Positions 16,400-24,816 of a stretch of DNA of 64,000 nucleotides are shown here, in pieces. Numbering within the stretch: the first letter of the stretch is position 1; every line of letters begins with the position of its first letter. Source of the stretch: Amycolatopsis lurida (GTDB lineage: Bacteria; Actinomycetota; Actinomycetes; Mycobacteriales; Pseudonocardiaceae); the NCBI RefSeq assembly GCF_900105055.1, contig NZ_FNTA01000004.1, forward strand, positions 7,719,501 through 7,783,500, written 5' to 3'. Both the position numbers and the translations under genes were made by a program. The notes below the pieces were generated by a model. It had not been told where the DNA came from, ran no database searches, and worked only from the letters and a program-made list of their open reading frames with translations.

Positions 16400-18742
16400 A
16401 TGTCCGGATTCGGTCACTTCGACAGGAGAACGGCTTTGCGGGGAGGCGCGGCCGCGGCCGCTTCGGTGGCGCTCACGACCGCACTCGCGAGCCCTTCGTC
16501 AGCGCGGCCCGCGGCGCCGGGTGCGTCGTCCATCGTCACCGGCTATCGCGAACTGCAGACCGGGATCGACCGGCCGTCGACCGAACGCGCCGCCGCCCTG
16601 GCGAACCTGGACCGGGTCGCGAAGTCCTACCACGACAGCATGACGGTCGGCGGCGGTCCACTGTGGAAGGACCTCCCGCTCGGCCCCGGCAGCGAGTTCA
16701 CGACGTCGATGTACGCCCGGCTCCGCGCGATCGCGGTCAACTGGGGCACCCCCGGTGGCGCGCTCGCGGGCGATCCCGCCGTCCTCGCCCGGATCAAGGG
16801 CGCGCTGGAACTGCTGTACACCAGCGACCAGTACAGCGAGAAGACCGCCGAGATCGGCAATTGGTACACCTACGAGATCGGCATCCCGCTCTACCTGCTG
16901 CACATCCTCGCGACGGTCGCCGACGAGCTCACCCAGGACGAACTCGCCAAGTACCTCAAGCCGGTGCTGAAGTTCTCCGGCGATCCGAACCGCCGCACCA
17001 ACAACCCGAGCGTCGTCGAGACCGGCGCCAACCGCGCGGACAAGTCGATGATCTCCGTCGTGTCCGGCGCGATGCTCGGCGACGTCGAACGGATCAAACG
17101 GGGCGTCGGCGCGTTCACCGACGTCGAAGGCGGGGGAGCGGCGAGTGTCATCGCCAAACTCCACCGCGCGGCGGGCGACGGCTTCCACACCGACGGCTCC
17201 TTCCTGCAGCACGACTCGGTGCCGTATCCCGGGCACTACGGGATCATCCTGCTCACTGCCGTCGCGTCCGCTATCCACGTCACCCAGGGCACGGAGTTCG
17301 CACTGCCCGCCGACGTGCGCGACGCGACGTACGCGTTGGTCTCCGACACGTTCGCACCGTTCGTCTACGCGGGCGCACTGATGGAGTCGGTCCGCGGCCG
17401 GTTCCTTTCGCGGCAGGGGGAATCCGCGCACGACATCGGGCACCAGCTCACCGGCGCCGTGGTCCTGCTGGCGCGGTCGGCGAGCGGGAAGCGCAAGGAC
17501 GAACTCGGCGGTCTCGCCGCGAAGTGGATCACCGAAGACACTTTCGCGCCGTACCTGGAGATCCCCGATCCCGAACGGTTCGCGCCGGGGCCGGACCTCG
17601 TCGGCATCCCCGGCATCGAGTTCGCGCAGGAGCTGCTGGCGACGAAGATCCGGCCTGCGCGGACGGTCGCGACGCATCGCGTGTTCGGCCAGCAGGATCG
17701 GATGGTGCACATCACCGAAGGCTGGTCGGCCTCGCTCGGCGTCGCCTCGACCCGGATTTCGCGGTACGAGTCGATCAACTCCATGAACCTGCACGGCTGG
17801 TACGTCGGCGACGGTTCGCTGTATCTGTTCCTGCCCAAGGCGAAGGGACACTTCACCGACGCCTACTGGCCGACGGTGGACCCGCTTCTGCTGCCGGGCA
17901 CGACCGCCAAGACCGGCCCCACCCCGAAACTGGAGTCGGTGCCGCTGACCAGCAAGGATCACTGCGGTGGGGTCCGCTGGGACGCGCGGCACGGCGCGCA
18001 CGCCCTCGACTTCGTTTCCCAGGATGGCACCCTGACCGCGAAGAAGTCGTGGTTCTTCACGCCGACGGGTGTGCTGTGCCTCGGCGCCGGGATCACCGAC
18101 TCGTCCGGTGAGCGTGTCCGCACCACGATCGAGAACCGCAACCTCGGGGAGAACGGCTCCGGTGTCCTGCTGGCCGACGGCCGTCTCGTCGGCGGCTCGG
18201 AGTCCTTGCGGCGCAAGCGATGGCTGCACCTGGAGAAGGTCGGCGGGTACATCCTGCTCGACGACGCGGAGGTCACCGCGCTGCGCGAGGACCGGACGGG
18301 CACCTGGCGCGACATCGACAAGGGCGCCAACACCAAGGGCACGACCGTGCCGTACACCCGGCGCTATCAGAAGCTGGTCATCGAACACGGAGCCAAGCCC
18401 TCGAACGCGAGCTACGCCTACGCCGTCCTTCCCACCGCGTCGGTGCTGGAGACGATCGCCTCGGCCTGGTCGTGGCGCGTGCGGTCCAACACCGCGACCG
18501 TGCAGGCCGTCCGGCTGTGGGACGCGACCCTGCTGGCGAACTTCTTCGCCGCCGGATCCGTCGACGAGGTGTCGGTGTCCGGTCCGGCGTCGGTGGCGCT
18601 CGGCCGGGCCCGCGACGGCTGGCGGCTGGCCGTTTCGGACCCGACGCAGCGGCAGGAGGTCCTGCGCGTGACCGTGCGGCGCAAGACCGTCGAGGTGCCG
18701 GTGAAGGACACCTTCGGCGCCACGCAGGTCGTCCGCATTTAG
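16400..18742 (+). CDS. exported polysaccharide lyase family 8 (hyaluronate/chondroitin/xanthan lyase type)
   Basis: A 780-residue protein, normal for PL8. ATG 16400 follows GGGAGG; the N-terminus FDRRTALRGGAAAAASVAL is a Tat signal. The helical toroid contains NWYTYEIGIP (from about residue 154) and the catalytic set Asn211 in ETGANR, His271 in LQHD and Tyr280 in PYPGHYG. The His-Tyr spacing of nine is as in characterised hyaluronate lyases. Arg residues in ESVRGRFLSRQ fit the product-binding site. Beta-sandwich domains make up the second half. The enzyme cleaves uronic-acid-containing polymers by beta-elimination; whether hyaluronan, chondroitin or xanthan is not decidable. Its place next to the uronate operon suggests it supplies the substrate. 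Confidence 0.88.
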   Translation: MSGFGHFDRRTALRGGAAAAASVALTTALASPSSARPAAPGASSIVTGYRELQTGIDRPSTERAAALANLDRVAKSYHDSMTVGGGPLWKDLPLGPGSEFTTSMYARLRAIAVNWGTPGGALAGDPAVLARIKGALELLYTSDQYSEKTAEIGNWYTYEIGIPLYLLHILATVADELTQDELAKYLKPVLKFSGDPNRRTNNPSVVETGANRADKSMISVVSGAMLGDVERIKRGVGAFTDVEGGGAASVIAKLHRAAGDGFHTDGSFLQHDSVPYPGHYGIILLTAVASAIHVTQGTEFALPADVRDATYALVSDTFAPFVYAGALMESVRGRFLSRQGESAHDIGHQLTGAVVLLARSASGKRKDELGGLAAKWITEDTFAPYLEIPDPERFAPGPDLVGIPGIEFAQELLATKIRPARTVATHRVFGQQDRMVHITEGWSASLGVASTRISRYESINSMNLHGWYVGDGSLYLFLPKAKGHFTDAYWPTVDPLLLPGTTAKTGPTPKLESVPLTSKDHCGGVRWDARHGAHALDFVSQDGTLTAKKSWFFTPTGVLCLGAGITDSSGERVRTTIENRNLGENGSGVLLADGRLVGGSESLRRKRWLHLEKVGGYILLDDAEVTALREDRTGTWRDIDKGANTKGTTVPYTRRYQKLVIEHGAKPSNASYAYAVLPTASVLETIASAWSWRVRSNTATVQAVRLWDATLLANFFAAGSVDEVSVSGPASVALGRARDGWRLAVSDPTQRQEVLRVTVRRKTVEVPVKDTFGATQVVRI

Positions 18743-18785
18743 GTGACGGATTGCGGGGCCGGAGGGATCGCCGAGTGTCGACGGG

Positions 18786-18831
18786 GTCGTGAGTGATAAG
18801 TGTCGTTCTAACGCTACTTATCACTCACGAC
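18786..18831. terminator. long imperfect palindrome related to the 16297 element
   Basis: Two 22-base arms (18786-18807 and 18810-18831), with two mismatches and the same CT centre, begin GTCGTGAGTGATAAG. Sequence and architecture resemble the 16297 and 24226 copies. It lies 44 bases after the PL8 stop. Confidence 0.7.
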
Positions 18832-18846
18832 CCACGGGACCGGCTC

Positions 18847-18879
18847 GGCCATTCAGGTCAGGATCTGGCCTGAATGGCC
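18847..18879. repeat. inverted repeat before the epoxide-hydrolase-like gene
   Basis: Perfect 11-bp arms GGCCATTCAGG (18847-18857) and CCTGAATGGCC (18869-18879) are separated by 11 bases. The right arm covers an ATG at 18874, 21 bases before the preferred start. It may act as a second terminator or a 5' hairpin. Confidence 0.55.
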
Positions 18880-18894
18880 TTTACGGTCACCCTC

Positions 18895-20043
18895 ATGACC
18901 GACATCGAGCAGTTCCGCATCGACATCCCGCAGTCCGAGCTGGACGACCTGACCGACCGGCTGGCGCGCACCCGCTGGCCGTCGGCACTGCCCGGTGCCA
19001 AGTGGAGCAGAGGCGTTCCGGTCGTGTACCTCAAGGAGCTGGCCGAATACTGGCGAGACGGCTACGACTGGCGCGCGTACGAGAAGCGGCTCAACGACTT
19101 TCCGCAGTACACCACCGAGATCGACGGACAGCTGATCCATTTCCTCCACGTCCGGTCGCCGGAACCGGACGCGATCCCGCTGATCATGACGCACAGCTGG
19201 CCGAATTCGATCGCCGAGTTCCTCGACGTCCTGGGGCCGCTCACCGATCCGCGGGCCCACGGCCTCGACCCGTCGTGCGCCTTCCATGTCGTCGCGCCTT
19301 CCTTGCCGGGCTTCGGCTTCTCCCCGTTCCCCGAGCCTGCCGACAAGCGGCCGTGGGACATCGCGCGGGTGGCGCGGACCTGGGCGGAACTGATGAGCCG
19401 TCTCGGTTACGAACGCTATGGCGCGCACGGGAACGACGCCGGAGCGCTGGTGACGCCCTGTCTCGCGGTGTACGCGCCCGAGCATGTCATCGGCTCGCAC
19501 ATCACGTCCGGGCTCGGCGTGCCGACCGGCGATCCGGCCGAGTTCGAAGGGCTCACCGAACGGGATCAGGCGGAGCTCGCGAGTCTGCTGGAGCGCTTCG
19601 CGGGCGGCAGCGGATACGCGCCGTACCTGACGAACCGGCCGCAGACGCTCAGTTTCGGCTTCCTCGATTCGCCGGTCGCGCAGCTGGCGTACCTGGTCGA
19701 ACGGTTCAAGGAGTTCGACGGCTGGCCCGAAGGCGCGGCGCCCGCCGAGCCGATCGACCGCGACCTGCTGCTCACGAACGCGACGTTGTACTGGCTGACC
19801 GGGACCGGCGGCACGTCGCTGTGGCCTTATTACGAGGGAGCGGCCGCGATGCCGATCGACCAGACCGCGGTGCCGACCGGCGTCTCCCACGGCGGGCCGT
19901 CCGCGCTGCGCACGATCGCCTCCCGCAAGAACGACGTCGTGCGCTGGGCGGAGCACGAGAGCCCGAGCCATATGGTCGCGATGGCCGTCCCGGACGACGT
20001 GGTGGCCGAGCTCCGGGAATTCTTCGGAAATCTCCGGAAGTGA
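18895..20043 (+). CDS. epoxide hydrolase-like alpha/beta hydrolase
   Basis: A 382-residue protein; MTDIEQFRIDIPQSELDDL matches the usual N-terminus of the microsomal-type epoxide hydrolase family (EHN domain: RLARTRWP, WRAYEKRLNDFPQYTTEIDG). The nucleophile is Asp181 in AHGNDAGA. The oxyanion HGWPxS motif reads HSWPNS, a small change. The late His is in ESPSHMVAM. Members open epoxides to diols, but substrates are diverse and many are uncharacterised. No clear ribosome binding site precedes ATG 18895; an ATG at 18874 lies inside the palindrome. The alpha/beta hydrolase gene follows 69 bases later on the same strand. Confidence 0.83.
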   Translation: MTDIEQFRIDIPQSELDDLTDRLARTRWPSALPGAKWSRGVPVVYLKELAEYWRDGYDWRAYEKRLNDFPQYTTEIDGQLIHFLHVRSPEPDAIPLIMTHSWPNSIAEFLDVLGPLTDPRAHGLDPSCAFHVVAPSLPGFGFSPFPEPADKRPWDIARVARTWAELMSRLGYERYGAHGNDAGALVTPCLAVYAPEHVIGSHITSGLGVPTGDPAEFEGLTERDQAELASLLERFAGGSGYAPYLTNRPQTLSFGFLDSPVAQLAYLVERFKEFDGWPEGAAPAEPIDRDLLLTNATLYWLTGTGGTSLWPYYEGAAAMPIDQTAVPTGVSHGGPSALRTIASRKNDVVRWAEHESPSHMVAMAVPDDVVAELREFFGNLRK

Positions 20044-20112
20044 TGTCGAGCGGTGGTCGTCGGCTCCGACCCAGGGACGAAGCTAAAGTACGAGCGACCC
20101 ATGGAGGACCTG

Positions 20113-20910
20113 ATGACCACCTCGTTCGAGACCGTCACCTCGGCCGACGGCACCTCGATCGCCTTCGATCGCACCGGGCAGGGCGCGCCGGTGATCCTGA
20201 TCGGCGGCGCGTTCAACGACCGGACGACCGTCGCCGGGCTGGCCGCGACCCTGTCGCCGGAGTACACCGCGATCGCCTACGACCGTCGCGGCCGGGGCGA
20301 CAGCGGCGCCGGCGCGGTCTATTCGGTCGAGCGTGAGGTCGAGGATCTCGCCGCGTTGATCGAGCACGTGGGCGGTTCGGCGGCGGTGTTCGGGCACTCG
20401 TCGGGTGCGGTGCTGGGGCTGGAGGCCGCGGCCAGAGGCGTCGCCATGACCACCCTCGCCGTGTACGAGCCGCCGTATGTCGTCGACGACAGCCGTACGC
20501 GGCCCGCGGCCGACCTCTTCGATCGTGTCCGGGCGTTGATCGCCGACGGCGACCGCGACGGCGCGGCCGAGCTCTTCCTGGTCGAAGGGACGGCCACCCC
20601 GGCCGAGGTCGTGAAGGGCATGCGGGACGACGCGTTCTGGGCCTGGTTCACCGGACTCGCCCACACCTTGCCCTACGACCTCGCGCTCTGCGGTCCCGGC
20701 AACGTGCTGCCCGCGGACCGGCTGGCCAAGATCGCGATCCCGACGCTCGTCATCGACGGCGGGGACAGCGACGCCTGGATGCGGGCAGGTGCCCGCGCGG
20801 TCGCCGACACGATTTCCGGTGCCCGCTACGCCACCGTCGAGGGGCAGGACCACGGCATCCTCCACCAGCCGGACACCCTGCGCGACCTGCTCACCGGATT
20901 CCTCAGGTGA
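20113..20910 (+). CDS. alpha/beta hydrolase
   Basis: A 265-residue protein; ATG 20113 follows GGAGG (20103-20107) at a good distance, giving MTTSFETVTSADG. The fold signature includes IAYDRRGRGDSG and the nucleophile elbow GHSSG with Ser96. A late Asp lies in LVIDGGDSDAW and His in EGQDHGI. The closest recognisable group is small esterases/hydrolases with a TSADGTSIAFDRTG start, of unknown substrate. It ends with eight bases of overlap onto the convergent SARP regulator gene, so no separate terminator fits between them. Confidence 0.85.
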   Translation: MTTSFETVTSADGTSIAFDRTGQGAPVILIGGAFNDRTTVAGLAATLSPEYTAIAYDRRGRGDSGAGAVYSVEREVEDLAALIEHVGGSAAVFGHSSGAVLGLEAAARGVAMTTLAVYEPPYVVDDSRTRPAADLFDRVRALIADGDRDGAAELFLVEGTATPAEVVKGMRDDAFWAWFTGLAHTLPYDLALCGPGNVLPADRLAKIAIPTLVIDGGDSDAWMRAGARAVADTISGARYATVEGQDHGILHQPDTLRDLLTGFLR

Positions 20911-23608
20911 CGACCTTCAGCGGTTCGGGGGACAGGCCCATCGCGGCGTAGTGGTCCCGTGCGGCGCGGGTCTGTCCCAATCCGGCCAGCGCACGGGCCT
21001 CCTGCAGCCGGTAGCCGATCCGCCTCGCCGTTTCCAGCGCGAGCCGGTGATGTCCGAGGCCCGTCGTCGTCTCGCCGAGAGCGAGGCAGGCGGTGCCGAG
21101 GCTGTTCGCCGCCATGGCCAGCAGCAACGGATGGTTGAGCCGGGCGAGGATCGCGCACGCGCGCTCGGCCTGCTCGCGCGCGGCGCCCGGCCGGTGGGCG
21201 AGCAGCAGGGCTTCGGCGAGGTCGATCCGGCTCCACGCCTCGCCGAACGGGTAGCCGAGGTCCCGCGAGGCGGCGATCGAACGTTCGATGGTCTCGAAGG
21301 CTTCGTCGAAGTGACCGAGCCTCGCGAGGACGAGGCCGAGCTGGGCCGAACTCAGAATCGTGCCGCGGCCGTCCTCGCGCAGCGCCACCGATCGGCGGGC
21401 CGACGTCAGCGCGTCGTCCAGGTTGCCGAGGACTTCTTGGGTGTTGCTGAGGTTGGTCCACAGCGTCGCGGCGGCGTCGGTGCTGCCGTCCGCGACGGCC
21501 AGGCCGTCCCGATAGAACCGGATCGCTACGGCGTAGTGGCCGAGCATGCTGTGCAGGGCGCCCACCCGGGACAGCGCGATCGCTTCGGCCCCGCGATCGC
21601 CGGACGCCCGGATGACGTCCAGCCGCTCCATGGCGCAGTCCATCCCCTCGGTGAGCCGCCCGTTCTCCCAGAACGCCAGGGTGAGGTTCGCCAGGCTCAA
21701 CTGGAGCGCGTGCGGATCCCCGATCCGGCGGGCGGCGGCGACCCCGGTCCGCGCCACGGCGAGCAACTCGTCGAGATGTCCGCTCTCCCGAAGGTGTTCC
21801 GTGGTGTCCTCGGCGATCCGCCAGGCGTGCTCGTCGAGACCGGCGTCGAGCGCGTGGCGTGTCACCGCGACCAGGTTCGCCCGCTCCTCGCGGTACCAGC
21901 CGGCGCCGCCGCCGTCGCGGTAGTGATCGAGCAGCCTGGTCGTCGCCGGACCCGATTCCTCGTCGCACGCGAGGGTGCGGGCGTGTTCGGCGATCAGGTC
22001 GTGGAACGCGTAGCGGCCGAGCGCGGGCTGCCTGAGCAGGTGGGCGTCGAGCAGGTCTTCCAGCAGCCGTTCGGCCTCGTGTTCGCCGGTGCCTGCCAGC
22101 GCGGCCGCCGCGGGTATCCCGATGTCGGTGCCGGGATTCCGCCCCAGCAAACGGAACATGCGCTGCTGTGCGGCGTCGAGTTCCCGATAGGACAGTGCGA
22201 AGGCCGCTGCCACGTCGCGTCCGGCGACCTTCAGCTCGGCCAGCCTGTCGTGTTCGGAGCCCAGTCGTTCGGCCAGGTGCGCCACGGTCCACTGTGGACG
22301 ATTCTGCAATCGTGCCGCCGCGATCCGGATCGCCAGCGGCAGGTTCCCGCACAACGCGGCCACGCCCGAGTCGGGTCGTCCGGACGCCGCCGCGAACAGG
22401 GCGCCCGCCTGTTCGTCCGGCAGGACTTCGAGACTGATCGACGCGGCACCGTCGACCGCGGCCAGGCGGCGCCTGCCGGTGATCACGAGTGCGACCGTGG
22501 CGGAACCCGGCACCAACGGCCTCAGCTGTTCGGCGGTCGCGGCGTTGTCGAGCACCACGAGCAGTGACCGGCCCGCCGTTCTGGCGCGCCAGAGCTCGGC
22601 CCGCCGATCCACGCCGCCGGGAAGCCTGCTCGCCGGGATGTCCAGCTGGCCGAGCAAGGCTTCGAGCGCGGCCTCGGGCGAGAGCGGTTCTCGGGCGGGG
22701 GAATGCCCGTGCAGATCCACGAACAGCTGCCCGTCGGGGAAATCGGCGGCGAGCCGGTGCGCGACATGGACGGCGAGCGCGGTCTTGCCGACCCCGGCCA
22801 TCCCGTCGACGGTCACCGGGCGGCCGAGCCGGACGGCGTCGAGCAGGCGGCCGATCTCGGCTTCCCTGCCGGTGAAATCCGGGACGTCGTAAGGGAGGAA
22901 GCACCGGGTCTTGCCGTACTCCGGTTCGTCGCGGAGGATCCGTTCGTAGAGTTCGCGGAGCTTCGGCCCGGGTTCGATCCCGAGTTCCTCCACCAGCCGC
23001 GTCCTCGCCTGGCGGTAGACGTTCAGCGCGTCGGCCTGTCTGCCCTGCTGGTGCAGCGCGCGCATGAGCAGCCCGGCGAACGGTTCCCGGAGCGGGTGTT
23101 CGGCGACCAGTGCCGTCAGTTCCGCGACGGTGTCCTCCCCGGCGGAGATCTCCTCGTCGAGGCAACGCTCCACAACGGACAGACGACGCTCGTCGAGTTC
23201 TTCGGCCTCGCCACGCAGCGCCATACTGTCCACACCGGACAGAGCCGGTCCGCGCCAGCATCCGAGCGCTTCACGGAACTCACCGCGCGAGACGAGCTCC
23301 TCGAACGTGTGCAGATCGAAGGCGCGTGGGCGCAGGACGAAACCGGGCCCTTCGGCGGTCAGGATGTCGCCGGCGGCGCCCTCGGCGACGAGTGCGCGTT
23401 TCAGCGCGGTGGTGAGATTGCGGATCTGCCGGGTGGCCGTGGCGGGTGGGTCCTCGTCCCAGACGACGTCCACCAGCCGGGAGACCGAGACGACGCGATC
23501 GGCGCCGAGCAGCAGCGCGGCCAGGATCCGCTCCTGCCGCGAGCCCGCCAGCTTCAGCGCCCGCGCGCCGCTGCGGCACTGCACCGGACCCAGTATCCGA
23601 AACTCCAT
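20903..23608 (-). CDS. SARP/AfsR-type regulator: wHTH-BTAD-NB-ARC-TPR
   Basis: A 901-residue protein starting MEFRILGPV after GGGAGGGGG. Domains in order: OmpR-type winged helix (about 1-90), bacterial transcriptional activation domain (about 95-240, ending ARTRLVEELGIEPGPKLRELYERIL), NB-ARC ATPase with Walker A GMAGVGKTAL (about 285-295) and LLVVLDNA, then TPR repeats with alanine-rich helices to the C-terminus. Such proteins activate nearby genes, often for secondary metabolism or stress, by binding heptameric direct repeats. No biosynthetic cluster is adjacent here. A candidate repeat pair lies at 23660-23677, in the divergent promoter shared with a secreted protein gene. Confidence 0.9.
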   Translation of the reverse strand: MEFRILGPVQCRSGARALKLAGSRQERILAALLLGADRVVSVSRLVDVVWDEDPPATATRQIRNLTTALKRALVAEGAAGDILTAEGPGFVLRPRAFDLHTFEELVSRGEFREALGCWRGPALSGVDSMALRGEAEELDERRLSVVERCLDEEISAGEDTVAELTALVAEHPLREPFAGLLMRALHQQGRQADALNVYRQARTRLVEELGIEPGPKLRELYERILRDEPEYGKTRCFLPYDVPDFTGREAEIGRLLDAVRLGRPVTVDGMAGVGKTALAVHVAHRLAADFPDGQLFVDLHGHSPAREPLSPEAALEALLGQLDIPASRLPGGVDRRAELWRARTAGRSLLVVLDNAATAEQLRPLVPGSATVALVITGRRRLAAVDGAASISLEVLPDEQAGALFAAASGRPDSGVAALCGNLPLAIRIAAARLQNRPQWTVAHLAERLGSEHDRLAELKVAGRDVAAAFALSYRELDAAQQRMFRLLGRNPGTDIGIPAAAALAGTGEHEAERLLEDLLDAHLLRQPALGRYAFHDLIAEHARTLACDEESGPATTRLLDHYRDGGGAGWYREERANLVAVTRHALDAGLDEHAWRIAEDTTEHLRESGHLDELLAVARTGVAAARRIGDPHALQLSLANLTLAFWENGRLTEGMDCAMERLDVIRASGDRGAEAIALSRVGALHSMLGHYAVAIRFYRDGLAVADGSTDAAATLWTNLSNTQEVLGNLDDALTSARRSVALREDGRGTILSSAQLGLVLARLGHFDEAFETIERSIAASRDLGYPFGEAWSRIDLAEALLLAHRPGAAREQAERACAILARLNHPLLLAMAANSLGTACLALGETTTGLGHHRLALETARRIGYRLQEARALAGLGQTRAARDHYAAMGLSPEPLKVVT

Positions 23609-23659
23609 CACACCCCCTCCCGCGAGGTTAACCGCCCGCTCGCCCGCCCCGGTGCGGAA

Positions 23660-23677
23660 GTGATGCAGCTGTGATGC
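23660..23677. promoter_or_regulatory. SARP-type direct repeat
   Basis: GTGATGC occurs twice (23660-23666 and 23671-23677) with an 11-base period, the spacing used by SARP proteins. It lies between the SARP gene and the divergent secreted-protein gene. Confidence 0.5.
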
Positions 23678-23731
23678 GCCGCCGGGCGAACCTGCTGGGG
23701 ACGGAATACGGGACGTGATGAGGAGAACCCC

Positions 23732-24220
23732 ATGCGCAAGCGGTATTACGCGGCGTTGGCCGGGCTGGTCGTGGCCGCGGCGGGAATCGGCGTGCCCGCC
23801 GCGGCGGCGGCCGGCGAGCAGCAGGCCGAGGCGGAGCGGCAGGCCTGTCAGCGCGCGTTCGACCGCGCGGTCTGGGAGGACATGGACAGCTTCAACAAAC
23901 GCGACGCGGCCCGCTACCGGGCGATCATCCACCAGAACATGGTGACCATCGGCCGCAAGGGCCAGACGATCATCGGCTACGCCGCCAACGTGGATCCGGT
24001 GGTCGACGTGCAGTTCAAGCTCCCGTACGAGTGGAGCATGCCGTGGACGGTGACGCACACCGTCGTCGAGGACTGCAAGATGGGCTACGCGATCCTCGAC
24101 GCCTACTACAAGGCTCCGTCGCAGAACATCGACCGGCACTACACGATCAGCCTGACCCTGGTGCGTGAGCACGGCAAGTGGCTGGTCATCAAGGACACCG
24201 TGACCGACGTACTGCCCTGA
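23732..24220 (+). CDS. small secreted NTF2-like protein
   Basis: A 162-residue protein with a Sec signal (MRKRYYAALAGLVVAAAGIGVPAAAAA, cleavage near 27) and an AGGAGAA site upstream. The mature part looks like a single cone-shaped NTF2/SnoaL-like domain: ERQACQRAFDRAVWEDMDSF helix, YRAIIHQNMVTIG, and alternating strands ending GKWLVIKDTVTDVLP. Two Cys residues (in RQACQ and EDCKMG) could form a disulphide. Enzymatic function is not evident. It is divergent from the SARP regulator and downstream of its putative binding site, so it may be a direct target. The 24226 palindrome begins six bases after its stop. Confidence 0.7.
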   Translation: MRKRYYAALAGLVVAAAGIGVPAAAAAGEQQAEAERQACQRAFDRAVWEDMDSFNKRDAARYRAIIHQNMVTIGRKGQTIIGYAANVDPVVDVQFKLPYEWSMPWTVTHTVVEDCKMGYAILDAYYKAPSQNIDRHYTISLTLVREHGKWLVIKDTVTDVLP

Positions 24221-24225
24221 GGGGG

Positions 24226-24270
24226 TCGTGAGTGGTAAGGACGGTTCTAACCGTCCTTACCACTCACGAG
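24226..24270. repeat. perfect palindrome, copy 2 of the dispersed repeat
   Basis: 21-bp arms (24226-24246 and 24249-24269) with a CT centre. These 45 bases are identical to 16298-16342. It probably terminates the secreted-protein gene and directly abuts a 5'-truncated hydrolase remnant. Confidence 0.8.
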
Positions 24271-24765
24271 GACTGCCTCAAGGGGGTGCTTTTCGGCCTG
24301 CAACCCGCGTTCACGGACGGCACGCTCGGTTCGCTCGGTAGCGATCCGCTGTATTTCACGACGAAACCGGGAGCACGTGCCGGACTGTTCTACGCGACGG
24401 AAAATACCGACCCACGGGTCATCGAAGCCGACGAGGCGACCAAGGATCAGGTTTCGGTCCCGGGAATGGGAACGGTCGCCGTGTTCGGGATCGTGCTGCC
24501 CGCCACGAAAGCGATCCGCGTGCCGGTTCTCCAAGCGGTCGGATCGAAGGACGTCCTGTTCTGCGGCCTTTTCGCTCTTCGGGACTGTTCGAGCGGCGAG
24601 ACGTTGCGTCCGGCGGAAGCGCCGTTCTACCGGCCCGAGGCCCGGCTTTCCACGTATGTTCTGTCCGGTGCCGGACATTCGCTGGCCTTACACCGCAACG
24701 CGTCCGAATATCGGGACGCCACCCGCGTTTGGCTGAGGGAGAAGGTGGGAGTTGCAGTACCGTAG
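24271..24765 (+). pseudogene. C-terminal remnant of an alpha/beta hydrolase
   Basis: About 165 residues begin abruptly with DCLKGVLFGLQPAF at the edge of the palindrome and run to a TAG at 24765. The text resembles the second half of actinobacterial alpha/beta hydrolases of about 350 residues: PLYFTTKPGARAGLFY, EATKDQVSVPG, IRVPVLQAVGSKD and the catalytic-His segment SGAGHSLALHRNA. No nucleophile elbow is present. The only in-frame start is a GTG inside the palindrome, translating the stem itself, so normal expression is unlikely. The 5' part was probably lost by a deletion or rearrangement with its end at the palindrome. Confidence 0.65.
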
Positions 24766-24792
24766 GGTGACCACCCGATTGGATGATCGGTG

Positions 24793-24808
24793 AACCGTGA
24801 GTACGGTT
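24793..24808. promoter_or_regulatory. inverted repeat before the GGDEF/EAL gene
   Basis: AACCGT-GAGT-ACGGTT (24793-24808) has perfect 6-bp arms and ends eight bases before the GTG at 24817. It could be an operator; no regulator is implied by the context. Confidence 0.3.
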
Positions 24809-24816
24809 AGAGAATC

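Noticed and set aside
24226..24270. Protein start inside the palindrome (MVRTVLT...) giving a 177-residue product
   Set aside because: The first 13 codons are the palindrome stem itself and there is no ribosome binding site; the rest is the hydrolase remnant.
8083..24765. The whole stretch as a secondary-metabolite cluster because of the SARP regulator
   Set aside because: No polyketide synthase, peptide synthetase, terpene or peptide-modifying genes are present; the neighbours are catabolic enzymes and hydrolases.
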